Part shown: one piece after another, positions 1 to 6,533 of the stretch
How the letters are laid out: each line of letters starts with the position of its first letter
How positions within the stretch are numbered: position 1 is the first letter of the stretch
Assembly (NCBI GenBank): GCA_026390045.1
Contig: JAPLGR010000620.1
Coordinates: 1-11,065, forward strand
Reading direction: 5' to 3'
Length of the DNA: 11,065 nucleotides
Origin: Chloroflexota bacterium
GTDB taxonomy: Bacteria; Chloroflexota; Anaerolineae; Anaerolineales; E44-bin32
Position numbers and translations under genes: made by a program
The notes under the pieces: generated by a model
Database searches by the model: none
What the model was told of the DNA's origin: nothing
Seen by the model: the letters and a program-made list of their open reading frames with translations, nothing else

Positions 1-1
1 C

Positions 2-217
2 ACCGTCTTCGGACGGCGCGCCGGCACGGCAGCCGCTGAATCCGCCCTGCAGCATGAGCCGGGAGCAATGACGCTCGAGCACTTGCGCTCATGGAACAAG
101 GAACGCGCACAGGCCGGACTGGCCGATGGGCGTCCGGCGCCGATCCTGTTGCCCGATTACGCGCGGCACATTCGGCCGGTGCGGAAGGAACCGCTGGTTC
201 CCGTGGCCGAGAGCTGA
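2..217 (+). CDS. FAD-binding fumarate reductase/succinate dehydrogenase-type flavoprotein, C-terminal fragment
   Basis: Partial gene entering from the left edge; only the last 71 codons are visible, ending in TGA at 215-217. The fragment opens with TVFGRRAGTAAAESA, which resembles the conserved late FAD-contact segment (VFGRRAG-x-AAA) of the succinate dehydrogenase/fumarate reductase flavoprotein family. It then has a short helical tail and ends near LLPDYARHIRP. Known SDH/FRD flavoproteins carry a long helical and C-terminal region after this motif, whereas only about 65 residues follow here, so this is probably a short soluble member rather than a true SdhA. The substrate cannot be read from the fragment; other FAD_binding_2 proteins such as L-aspartate oxidase are possible. 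The gene converges on the AlkZ-related gene, with one base between the two stop codons. Confidence 0.55.
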   Translation, partial: TVFGRRAGTAAAESALQHEPGAMTLEHLRSWNKERAQAGLADGRPAPILLPDYARHIRPVRKEPLVPVAES

Positions 218-218
218 C

Positions 219-1100
219 TCAACTGCGTCGGCGGCGGGGTCGATTGACGAGCAGGCGTGACGTCGCCCAGCGTCCGTCGGCCAGGCAAAATGCGTCGCCG
301 GCTTCGACCACCGCTTCCAGCGCTTGCTCGGCTTCAGGCCGGCTCCAGCCGAACACGGATCGAACCTGCTTCACATCGGCCGCCCCGACCGAGTCGAGAT
401 AGAGTGTTGCGAGGTGCTGCCGCGCAACGTCGCGCGGGATGTCGCGCGCCTGGCGGGCGATCGACGGAAACCAGCGGTCGAAGAGCTCGTAGATGAAGGC
501 ATAGCGCCAGGCGCCGGCTTCTGCGACCCCGACTGGGACTACCCACAGCCCGCGTTGCAGGTCATGCAACGCCTTGTCAAACCTGGGTTTCGACGCCTCG
601 GAGGAGAGGTGTGTCAGCTGGCGCAAAGCCACCGTGTGTTGGGCGCCGTGGAGGCGCAGCGCTTCGGCGACGGCTCTCGCCTCGCGGCTCAGCCGCCCGG
701 CGTCGTACGCAAGTTCGTAGTCATCCAGATCACCCAGGCGTTCGCTCAACGCGTAGAAGTAGGGCAGCACATCCAGGCTGACCATTGTCGACTTGCCGCG
801 AATCAGCTTGGCATAGAACCACCGGCGCTGGCTGAGGGCCGAGTCTTTCCAGCCCCAGGTCACGTGCCCGGGATCATCGTGCTCACGCGGCACTCGCCGA
901 TCGCCCGCGGCGGCGGTCCACAGGCTGGGAAGGTCGATGCCCTCGATTGTCCAGAAGAAGACGAAGCCGCGCTCGTTGACGAAGGACAGTGCCTGGCGAG
1001 GAGTCCGGACGCGGAGGCCTCGGGAGATGCGGAATGTGACGGCGCGGTAGGCGCGCAGCCGGGCCTGGCTGATACGGGGCAGCGAAGACGGAAGGGTCAC
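219..1100 (-). CDS. AlkZ/YcaQ-related winged-helix DNA-binding protein
   Basis: A protein of about 293 residues resembling the winged-helix proteins annotated as AlkZ-related or crosslink-repair DNA glycosylase YcaQ family. Recognisable segments, numbered from the chosen start, are FVNERGF (about 40-46), WGWKD (82-86) and RWFYAKLIRGKSTMVSLDVLP (93-113), followed by helix-rich modules typical of repeated winged-helix domains. Characterised AlkZ/YcaQ enzymes excise alkylated or crosslinked bases using a Gln-x-Gln or Gln-x-Asp motif near the N-terminus. I do not see that motif in the equivalent stretch, so glycosylase activity is uncertain. The start is also uncertain. I chose GTG at 1100 because homology-like sequence (RISQARLRAYRA) begins just after it. 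ATG codons at 1136 and 1175 are in frame, but the 1175 ATG overlaps a -10-like box and none has a good Shine-Dalgarno. It is transcribed divergently from the aminotransferase gene. Confidence 0.68.
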   Translation of the reverse strand: MTLPSSLPRISQARLRAYRAVTFRISRGLRVRTPRQALSFVNERGFVFFWTIEGIDLPSLWTAAAGDRRVPREHDDPGHVTWGWKDSALSQRRWFYAKLIRGKSTMVSLDVLPYFYALSERLGDLDDYELAYDAGRLSREARAVAEALRLHGAQHTVALRQLTHLSSEASKPRFDKALHDLQRGLWVVPVGVAEAGAWRYAFIYELFDRWFPSIARQARDIPRDVARQHLATLYLDSVGAADVKQVRSVFGWSRPEAEQALEAVVEAGDAFCLADGRWATSRLLVNRPRRRRS

Positions 1101-1173
1101 CAGAGAGATCCGGCCTGCGCGTCTCGATCCACCCATGCCTTTGTGCGGTGGATGCAGGGGCGCAGGTCGGGAC

Positions 1174-1181
1174 ATTATAAT
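1174..1181. promoter_or_regulatory. Palindromic divergent -10 box (ATTATAAT)
   Basis: The 8-bp palindrome ATTATAAT contains a perfect TATAAT on the plus strand (1176-1181) and another on the minus strand (1174-1179), in otherwise very G+C-rich DNA. On the plus strand it would give a leader of roughly 75 nt before the aminotransferase ATG; on the minus strand about 65 nt before the GTG at 1100. No good -35 hexamer lies 16-18 bp away on either side, so assignment as a sigma-70-type element rests on the -10 match and the divergent arrangement. Confidence 0.45.
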
Positions 1182-1264
1182 AAAGTGTGGGCCCGGGGGG
1201 GAGCTGATGAGCCGGACTACCCGATCTTCCACGTCCCCAAAGGACGCGTGCGAGGTGAAAACGC

Positions 1265-2482
1265 ATGAGCTTGAGCCGACTGGCACTATCCATCGCTGAG
1301 TCTCCCACTCTGAAGCTCAATGAGGAGGCCCGCATCCTGCGAAGCCAGGGGCAGGATGTGATCAATCTGGGAATCGGGGAGCCGAAGAACCGCACCCCGA
1401 TCCCCGCCATCCTGAGCGCCACCTCCAGGCTGAGCACCGGCGATGTCAAGTACACGCCGACTGACGGGCTGCCTACCCTGAAGAAAGCCATCATCGGCTA
1501 CACCGAGGAGAACTACGGCCGGGTGGTGCGCCCTGAGAACGTGGTTGTCACCGCGGGCGCCAAGCAAGCGATCCACTCACTCCTGTTCACCCTGCTGGAC
1601 CCGCACGACGAAGTCATCCTGATGGCTCCGTACTGGGTGAGCTACCCGGAGATGGTCCGCATGGTGGGCGGGGTTCCTGTGATCGTCATGCCCGAAGAGG
1701 GGACCTTCCTGCCGCGCCTGCAGGACATCAAGCGGGCAATCACCAGCCGCACGAAGGCCGTCATTCTGAACAGCCCGAACAATCCTTCCGGGATGATCTT
1801 CCCGGAGGAGTTCGTGGCTGGGCTGGTCGAACTCTGTGAGCGCAAGGACCTGTACCTGATCGCAGATGACATCTACCACAAGCTGGTGTTTGACGGCCAG
1901 CGGGCAGCGCCGGCGTATGGCTTCACACCGAAAGACATTGAGTCAAGCCGGATCATCGTGGTCAACGGGATCTCAAAGACCTATGGGATGACCGGTTTCC
2001 GAATCGGCTGGGCGGTTGGACCGCGAGCGGTGGTCAAGGTGATGACCAACGTCCTGGCGCAGACGACCTCCTGTGCCTCCGCCATCTCGCAGGTGGCGGC
2101 AGAGGGCGCGTTGACAGGCTCGCAGAGCTACGTGGAGAGCCTGCGCGTGACGATCCAGAACAACCGAGACGTCGTGATGCAGGAGCTGACTGGCGTCTCG
2201 TCCGTGTGTACGGCCCGACCACAGGGCGCCTTCTACTGCTTGCCGGATTTCCGCCACTACAACCAGGACTCGGCGGCCTTGGCCTCCTTCCTGCTCAAGA
2301 AGGCGCTCGTGGTCACCGTCCCTGGAAAAGACTTCGGAATGGAGGGACACTTGCGTCTCAGCTTCTCAGGCAGCGTCAAGGATCTGACGGAGGGCGTGGC
2401 GCGCATCAAATGGGCGCTCGACCCGAATTCGCCGAATGAGATCTACATCGGCGATCGGCAACTGGTCAGGGACTGGTTATGA
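1265..2482 (+). CDS. Class I/II pyridoxal-phosphate aminotransferase, probably aspartate aminotransferase
   Basis: 405 residues, the usual length for subgroup I-gamma/Ib aspartate aminotransferases, which convert aspartate plus 2-oxoglutarate to oxaloacetate plus glutamate in the cytoplasm. Visible fold-type I landmarks are INLGIGEP (33-40), PYW with Trp124 stacking on the cofactor ring, NSPNNPSG (169-176), ADDIYH with Asp201/Tyr204 contacting PLP, the Schiff-base lysine Lys238 in SKTYGMTGFRIGW, and Arg364 in LRLSFS for the substrate alpha-carboxylate. The start ATG has GAGGTG at 1252-1257, 7 nt upstream. The last four bases overlap the start of the PEP carboxykinase gene (ATGA), implying translational coupling and a shared oxaloacetate intermediate. 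A short tail (NEIYIGDRQLVRDWL) extends past the usual end of the fold. Substrate preference for aspartate is inferred from family resemblance and the neighbour; alanine, aromatic or prephenate specificity cannot be excluded. Confidence 0.85.
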   Translation: MSLSRLALSIAESPTLKLNEEARILRSQGQDVINLGIGEPKNRTPIPAILSATSRLSTGDVKYTPTDGLPTLKKAIIGYTEENYGRVVRPENVVVTAGAKQAIHSLLFTLLDPHDEVILMAPYWVSYPEMVRMVGGVPVIVMPEEGTFLPRLQDIKRAITSRTKAVILNSPNNPSGMIFPEEFVAGLVELCERKDLYLIADDIYHKLVFDGQRAAPAYGFTPKDIESSRIIVVNGISKTYGMTGFRIGWAVGPRAVVKVMTNVLAQTTSCASAISQVAAEGALTGSQSYVESLRVTIQNNRDVVMQELTGVSSVCTARPQGAFYCLPDFRHYNQDSAALASFLLKKALVVTVPGKDFGMEGHLRLSFSGSVKDLTEGVARIKWALDPNSPNEIYIGDRQLVRDWL

Positions 2483-4131
2483 GCAACCTGCTCGACATCC
2501 AGACGCCCGCGCAAGCTCATGCGACGGCGCGCAAGAGCGAATACGGGCTGGAGGCGCTGGGCCTGCCCGGTGCCGGCCGGATCTACTGGAATCTCCCCAA
2601 CGAGGCACTGTACGAGGAGATCATCTTCCGCCGCGAAGCCACCATCACGCAGCAGGGCCCGATCGTCGTCAACACCGGTGAGCATCCGGCTCGGTCGGCC
2701 AACGACAAGTTCGTTGTCCGTGAGGCCACCTCGGAAGGCCACATCTGGTGGGGCCAGTACAACCGCCCGTTCAACGCCGACAAGTTCATGGAGCTCTTTG
2801 GCCGGATGCAGGGATTCCTGCAGGGGCGGGATGTGTTCGTGCAGGACTGCTATGCCGGGGCGGATCCCGAGTACCGCCTGCCAATCCGCATCGTGACCGA
2901 GACGGCCTGGCATAGTTTGTTCGCTCGCAACATGTTCCTGGTCCCTGCCTCCGACGATGAGCTGAGACTGCACGTCCCCGAGTTCACCGTGCTCTGCCTG
3001 CCATCCTTCCGGGCCATGCCGCAGATTGACACCACGCGCACGGAAACCTTCATCATCATCAACTTCAAGCAGCGGATGTGTGTAATTGGCAACACGGCCT
3101 ATGGCGGCGAGATCAAGAAATCGATCTTCACGGTCCTGAACTACCTGCTGCCGCTGAAGGGCGTGTTGTCGATGCACTGCTCGGCCAATGTCGGGAACGC
3201 CGGCGACGTGGCGCTGTTCTTCGGCCTCTCGGGGACCGGGAAGACCACCCTCTCGGCGGATCCCCGTCGCAGCCTGATCGGCGACGACGAACACGGGTGG
3301 AGCGATGACGGCGTGTTCAATTTCGAAGCCGGCTGCTACGCCAAGGTCATTCGCCTCTCCGCCTCGGCCGAGCCACTGATCTACGCCTGCACGCGCAGGT
3401 TCGGCACCATCCTGGAGAACGTTGTCTTCGACCCTGTCACCCGCGCGATTGATCTCAATGACATGTCGATCACTGAGAACACCCGCGCCTCCTATCCGCT
3501 GGATTTCATCGACAACGCGTTGACGGCCAAGCGCGCCGGCCATCCGAAGAACATTATCCTGCTCACCTGCGACGCCTCGGGTGTGATGCCGCCGATTGCC
3601 CGCCTGACACCCGATCAGGCGTTGTACCAGTTCATGTCGGGGTATACGGCGAAGGTCGCCGGGACGGAGGTCGGGCTGGGCAAGGAGCCGGAGATCACGT
3701 TCAGCACTTGCTTCGGCGCGCCCTTCATGGTGCATCACCCGTCCTTCTACGCCGACCTGCTCAAGCGCAAGATACTGCGCCATGGAGCGGATTGCTGGCT
3801 TGTGAACACGGGGTGGGTGGGGGGACCCTACGGCGTGGGCAAGCGCATCAGCATTGGGCATACGCGCGCGCTGCTCAATGCAGCGCTCGGCGGGCAGCTC
3901 AAGGAAGCCGAGTACGTGGTTGACCCGGTGTTCGGGTTCCGCGTGCCGAAACACTGCGAGGGCGTACCTGACTCCGTGCTAGATTCCGCAAGCTCGTGGC
4001 CGAGCCGCGAAACCTACACACAGCGCTATCGCGACTTGGCGGCCCGATTCGTTGAGAACTTCAAGAAGTTCGAGGCCGACTCGCCGGAGGAAGTGGTCAA
4101 GGCCGGACCGCAGCTGGGCCAAGCCGGCTGA
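2479..4131 (+). CDS. pckA: Phosphoenolpyruvate carboxykinase (ATP)
   Basis: 550 residues, close to the roughly 540 of bacterial ATP-type PEP carboxykinases. The enzyme interconverts oxaloacetate + ATP and PEP + CO2 + ADP in the cytoplasm. The kinase-1a P-loop GLSGTGKTTLS (249-259) and the metal-binding LIGDDEHGW (267-274, Asp269/Asp270) are intact. So are YGGEIKKSIF (208-217) with the paired active-site lysines, MHCSANVG with His233, and the ENTR substrate motif. The oxaloacetate-binding loop, usually TG-x-x-TGRSP-x-DK, reads TGEHPARSANDK (66-77): the arginine is kept but the preceding Gly is Ala and the Pro is Asn. The ATP rather than GTP type is clear from the P-loop and overall sequence. 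The gene overlaps the aminotransferase by 4 nt, so both are almost certainly on one transcript. Direction cannot be read: gluconeogenic use, or ATP-forming PEP carboxylation in a succinate or aspartate branch, are both possible. Confidence 0.96.
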   Translation: MSNLLDIQTPAQAHATARKSEYGLEALGLPGAGRIYWNLPNEALYEEIIFRREATITQQGPIVVNTGEHPARSANDKFVVREATSEGHIWWGQYNRPFNADKFMELFGRMQGFLQGRDVFVQDCYAGADPEYRLPIRIVTETAWHSLFARNMFLVPASDDELRLHVPEFTVLCLPSFRAMPQIDTTRTETFIIINFKQRMCVIGNTAYGGEIKKSIFTVLNYLLPLKGVLSMHCSANVGNAGDVALFFGLSGTGKTTLSADPRRSLIGDDEHGWSDDGVFNFEAGCYAKVIRLSASAEPLIYACTRRFGTILENVVFDPVTRAIDLNDMSITENTRASYPLDFIDNALTAKRAGHPKNIILLTCDASGVMPPIARLTPDQALYQFMSGYTAKVAGTEVGLGKEPEITFSTCFGAPFMVHHPSFYADLLKRKILRHGADCWLVNTGWVGGPYGVGKRISIGHTRALLNAALGGQLKEAEYVVDPVFGFRVPKHCEGVPDSVLDSASSWPSRETYTQRYRDLAARFVENFKKFEADSPEEVVKAGPQLGQAG

Positions 4132-4149
4132 GCGGCCGGGGAGGAACCT

Positions 4150-4509
4150 ATGCCATCGAACAAGGACGCCGAGCGCTTTCGCCGAATCCGCGATAAGCAG
4201 ATCGCTGCGCGGGATCCGATGGTCAAAGTGCGAAAGCTGGACCGCTCTGTATCGCAGAAGCAGCGCCGCATGCGAGAGTCGTTTTCTGTCGTGCGGATGT
4301 GGACCGAAATCCCCAAGATGTGGCGCTACATGTTCGTCGGGGGCCTCGTGGGTCTTCTCGTCCTTGCTGTGCTGCCTCTCTTGGTCCCGGAACCGTGGGG
4401 TGTGATCGGCGGTGTGGGCGCGATCTGTTTCCTGGTCATATTGGGCATGAGCCTTGGCAGGTATGAGGACTCGCAGGACGAGATCAAGGACCTCCTGATG
4501 AAGCACTGA
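4150..4509 (+). CDS. Small two-helix membrane protein of unknown function
   Basis: 119 residues, not recognised. The start ATG is preceded by a strong GGGGAGGAA (4138-4146), and the gene begins 18 nt after the pckA stop, so it is very likely the last gene of the aminotransferase-pckA operon. The N-terminal 58 residues are strongly basic and polar (many Arg/Lys, e.g. RFRRIRDKQ and KQRRMRES), with no signal peptide. Two hydrophobic segments follow, about 61-79 and 83-102, joined by a tight PEP turn. The C-terminus is a short charged tail (RYEDSQDEIKDLL). By positive-inside reasoning both ends should be cytoplasmic. It could be an orphan regulator, a scaffold, or an unrelated gene that shares the transcript; nothing in the sequence gives it an enzymatic role. 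A hairpin terminator lies 80 nt downstream. Confidence 0.8.
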   Translation: MPSNKDAERFRRIRDKQIAARDPMVKVRKLDRSVSQKQRRMRESFSVVRMWTEIPKMWRYMFVGGLVGLLVLAVLPLLVPEPWGVIGGVGAICFLVILGMSLGRYEDSQDEIKDLLMKH

Positions 4510-4589
4510 TCCCGTCGGCAGGGGATGGCCGGAGGGGCGACGCCGCGGACATCAGAGTCCACCGCCTCTCGCAACTCGCGTAGCGTTCA

Positions 4590-4613
4590 AGCTCCCGCCT
4601 CGTGGCGGGAGCT
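4590..4613. terminator. Hairpin terminator between convergent operons
   Basis: Perfect 10-bp inverted repeat AGCTCCCGCC / GGCGGGAGCT with a 4-nt loop (TCGT), the most stable hairpin I see between genes in the window. It lies in the 132-bp gap between the convergent stops of the small membrane protein (4509) and mmdB (4642). On the plus strand it is followed by GTGTTT, a weak U-tract; on the minus strand the trailing sequence is TTGAAC. It probably works mainly for the forward operon but, being symmetrical, could serve both directions. Confidence 0.65.
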
Positions 4614-4641
4614 GTGTTTCGACGCGACAAGCAGCGCGGCT

Positions 4642-5772
4642 CTAGTGAAGGACCCCGGCGACCAGGGACAACAGCACGCCGCCGGCGATGACACTCGCCA
4701 GCTGCCCGGCGGTGTTCGCGCCCATCGCGTGCATCAGGAGGAAGTTCTGGTGGTCCTCCTCGCGCGCCATCTTGGCTGCGAGTCGACCGGCCATCGGGAA
4801 CGCGCTGATGCCGGCGGCGCCGATGAGCGGATTGATGCGGCCACGGCTCAGCGCGCACAACACCTTGCCGAACGTCAGGCCGGCAGCGGTGTCGAGAACA
4901 AACGCCGCCAGGCCAAGCGCCATGATCCCGAGCGTGTCCCACCGCAGGAACGCGGAGCCCTCCATCGTGGAACCGATGGTGAACCCGAGCAGCAGCGTCG
5001 TGATGTTCAGCAGCTCGTTCTGAGCGGCCTGCCTCAACCTGTCCACGACCCGGCTCTCGCGCAGCAGGTTCCCGAACATGAGCGAGCCGATCAGCGGGGC
5101 AGCCTTCGGCACCAACAGGCCAACGATCACGGTAACCAGGATAGGGAAGAGTACCAGCGCCAGACGGGAGACCGGGCGCGGCGCGTACTCCATACGGATG
5201 CGGCGCTCGCGGGGCGTCGTGAGCAGGCGCATCAGCGGCGGCTGGATGATCGGGATCAGGCTCATGTAGGAGTAGGCGGCGACGGCGATGGGCGCCAGCA
5301 GGCGCGGCGCAAGCTGCGAGGCGACGAAGATCGACGTCGGCCCGTCAATGGCGCCGATGACCCCGATGGAGGCGGCCTCGTTGAGTGGATAGCCGATCCA
5401 TGCGGCGAGCAGCAGCGTGCCGAAGATCCCAAACTGCCCAGCAGCGCCGAGTAGCGCCATCCGCGGCTGCGCCAGCAGCGGCAAGAAGTCAATCATTGCG
5501 CCGATCCCGATGAAGATCAGGAGCGGGAAGAGCTCAGTCGTGATGCCGGCCTGATACAGGACAGCCGTCATCCCTCCCGGATCATTGAGCCCTGTGAGCG
5601 GGATGTTGGCCAGCAGGCAGCCGAAGCCGATCGGCAGCAGCAGGACCGGCTCGACCTCTTTGGCGATTGCCAGGAAGATGAGGACCCCGCCGATCAGCAA
5701 CATCACGGCGTTGGCCCAGGTGAAGGCCGCTAAACCCTCGGTGAGCGCAGCCAAAACGGTCGTGAGATCCAT
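4642..5772 (-). CDS. mmdB: Na+-translocating decarboxylase beta subunit (membrane Na+ channel/decarboxylase)
   Basis: 376 residues with many hydrophobic segments, matching the OadB/GcdB/MmdB family. This subunit removes CO2 from carboxybiotin and exports Na+ across the cytoplasmic membrane. Family landmarks are GAIDGPTSIF (140-149), whose Asp143 corresponds to the essential channel aspartate of OadB, GNLLRES (234-240), GFTIGSTM (263-270), GISAFPMAGR (321-330) and MGANTAGQ (350-357). It is the last gene of the minus-strand operon, 25 nt after mmdC. No convincing Shine-Dalgarno precedes the ATG at 5772, so translation may depend on coupling to the upstream genes. Beta subunits of oxaloacetate, glutaconyl-CoA and methylmalonyl-CoA decarboxylases cannot be told apart by sequence alone; the symbol follows from the neighbouring alpha subunit and the gene order. 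Confidence 0.93.
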   Translation of the reverse strand: MDLTTVLAALTEGLAAFTWANAVMLLIGGVLIFLAIAKEVEPVLLLPIGFGCLLANIPLTGLNDPGGMTAVLYQAGITTELFPLLIFIGIGAMIDFLPLLAQPRMALLGAAGQFGIFGTLLLAAWIGYPLNEAASIGVIGAIDGPTSIFVASQLAPRLLAPIAVAAYSYMSLIPIIQPPLMRLLTTPRERRIRMEYAPRPVSRLALVLFPILVTVIVGLLVPKAAPLIGSLMFGNLLRESRVVDRLRQAAQNELLNITTLLLGFTIGSTMEGSAFLRWDTLGIMALGLAAFVLDTAAGLTFGKVLCALSRGRINPLIGAAGISAFPMAGRLAAKMAREEDHQNFLLMHAMGANTAGQLASVIAGGVLLSLVAGVLH

Positions 5773-5797
5773 GGTGAGCGTCGCTGTGCCCGCCGGG

Positions 5798-6187
5798 CTA
5801 GGCGGCGAACTCCATCATGACTTCCCGATGCTGGACGTGCTTGCCCGGGACAACGTGTACGGTCTCGATCACGCCGGTGCGCCCGGCGCAGATGGGATTG
5901 CGCATCTTCATCGCTTCGAGGACACACAGCTCCTGGCCGAGTGAGACCGAGGCGCCTGGCTGAACCGAGACGGAGACGATCACGCCTGGGATGGGCGCAC
6001 GCACCTCGCGTTCGGTAGTGAGTGGCTGGGCCGCGTCGGAGGTTGTCCCGGGCTCCGGAAGGCGAGTGGCCTCCTCGGGCCACAGCTCGTACCGATGTCC
6101 GTCCACAATCGCGATGACCGGCTCGGCCTGCGGATCCTCAATGTCAACCACGTACGTGCGATCTTCGATTCGAACGCGGACTTTCAT
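5798..6187 (-). CDS. mmdC: Biotin carboxyl carrier subunit (gamma) of Na+-translocating decarboxylase
   Basis: 129 residues. The C-terminal 70 form a biotinyl/lipoyl domain: VRAPIPGVIVSVSVQPGASV, then the biotinylation motif EAMKM with Lys94 as the attachment site, and a closing half containing GVIETVHVVPGKHV. The N-terminal 40 residues form a small beta-rich segment, as in other MmdC/OadA-type carriers. The usual long Ala/Pro-rich flexible linker is reduced to about 15 residues (around 43-58). The carrier swings carboxybiotin from the MmdA active site to MmdB in the membrane. Its ATG overlaps the mmdD stop codon (ATGA, 6184-6187), so the two are translationally coupled. Modification would need a biotin ligase, which is not in this window. 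Confidence 0.94.
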   Translation of the reverse strand: MKVRVRIEDRTYVVDIEDPQAEPVIAIVDGHRYELWPEEATRLPEPGTTSDAAQPLTTEREVRAPIPGVIVSVSVQPGASVSLGQELCVLEAMKMRNPICAGRTGVIETVHVVPGKHVQHREVMMEFAA

Positions 6188-6489
6188 CGCACCGGACCTC
6201 GCTGTTGGAGTCGGCCTGCGCGCATGACGGCCTGCCAGGCGCTGACCAGGGCGGTGGGCGGGAGTGGGAACTCGCGCTGCATGCGACTGCGCAGCAAGGC
6301 CAGGGCGGCTGAGGCAGCTGCCATCCGGCGGCGTTCCTCCTCAAGGTCGTCGGTGCGCACCGGCTTGGGGCGTGGGGCCGTCATCCGGGCGAGCAGGGCG
6401 ATCCCGGCCCAGAGCAGCAGGATGGCGGCAAACACCAGCAGGATGCCCACGGCCGCCAGTTGCAGAGCGATCAGGAACGCAGAAGTCAC
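6184..6489 (-). CDS. mmdD: Small membrane subunit (OadG/MmdD-like) of Na+-translocating decarboxylase
   Basis: 101 residues: one N-terminal transmembrane helix (about 5-35), then a charged, alanine-rich cytoplasmic tail ending in WQAVMRAGRLQQR, the layout of OadG/MmdD subunits that hold the complex together. I accept the GTG start at 6489 because TGAGG lies 5 nt upstream and the hydrophobic helix begins immediately after. It starts 44 nt after the mmdA stop and overlaps mmdC by 4 nt. The family is short and poorly conserved, so the call rests as much on its position between the carboxyltransferase and biotin carrier genes as on its sequence. The helix has few polar residues, and the tail lacks an obvious long Pro/Ala hinge. 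Confidence 0.85.
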   Translation of the reverse strand: MTSAFLIALQLAAVGILLVFAAILLLWAGIALLARMTAPRPKPVRTDDLEEERRRMAAASAALALLRSRMQREFPLPPTALVSAWQAVMRAGRLQQRGPVR

Positions 6490-6533
6490 GAGAGCCTCAT
6501 CAATGGATCGAGCAGCTTGGCGAATGCGCTCGG

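Noticed and set aside
1203..1260. Hammerhead ribozyme core: CTGATGAG at 1203 followed later by GAAAAC before the aminotransferase gene
   Set aside because: No stem II joins the two core pieces, the GAAA lies next to the Shine-Dalgarno and no matching stem I/III is found; chance resemblance.
324..1268. 314-codon plus-strand open frame opposite the AlkZ-related gene
   Set aside because: No recognisable family, while the minus-strand product has family motifs; shadow frame.
2443..3954. 503-codon minus-strand open frame opposite pckA
   Set aside because: Antisense shadow of a clearly conserved PEP carboxykinase; the product shows no recognisable domain.
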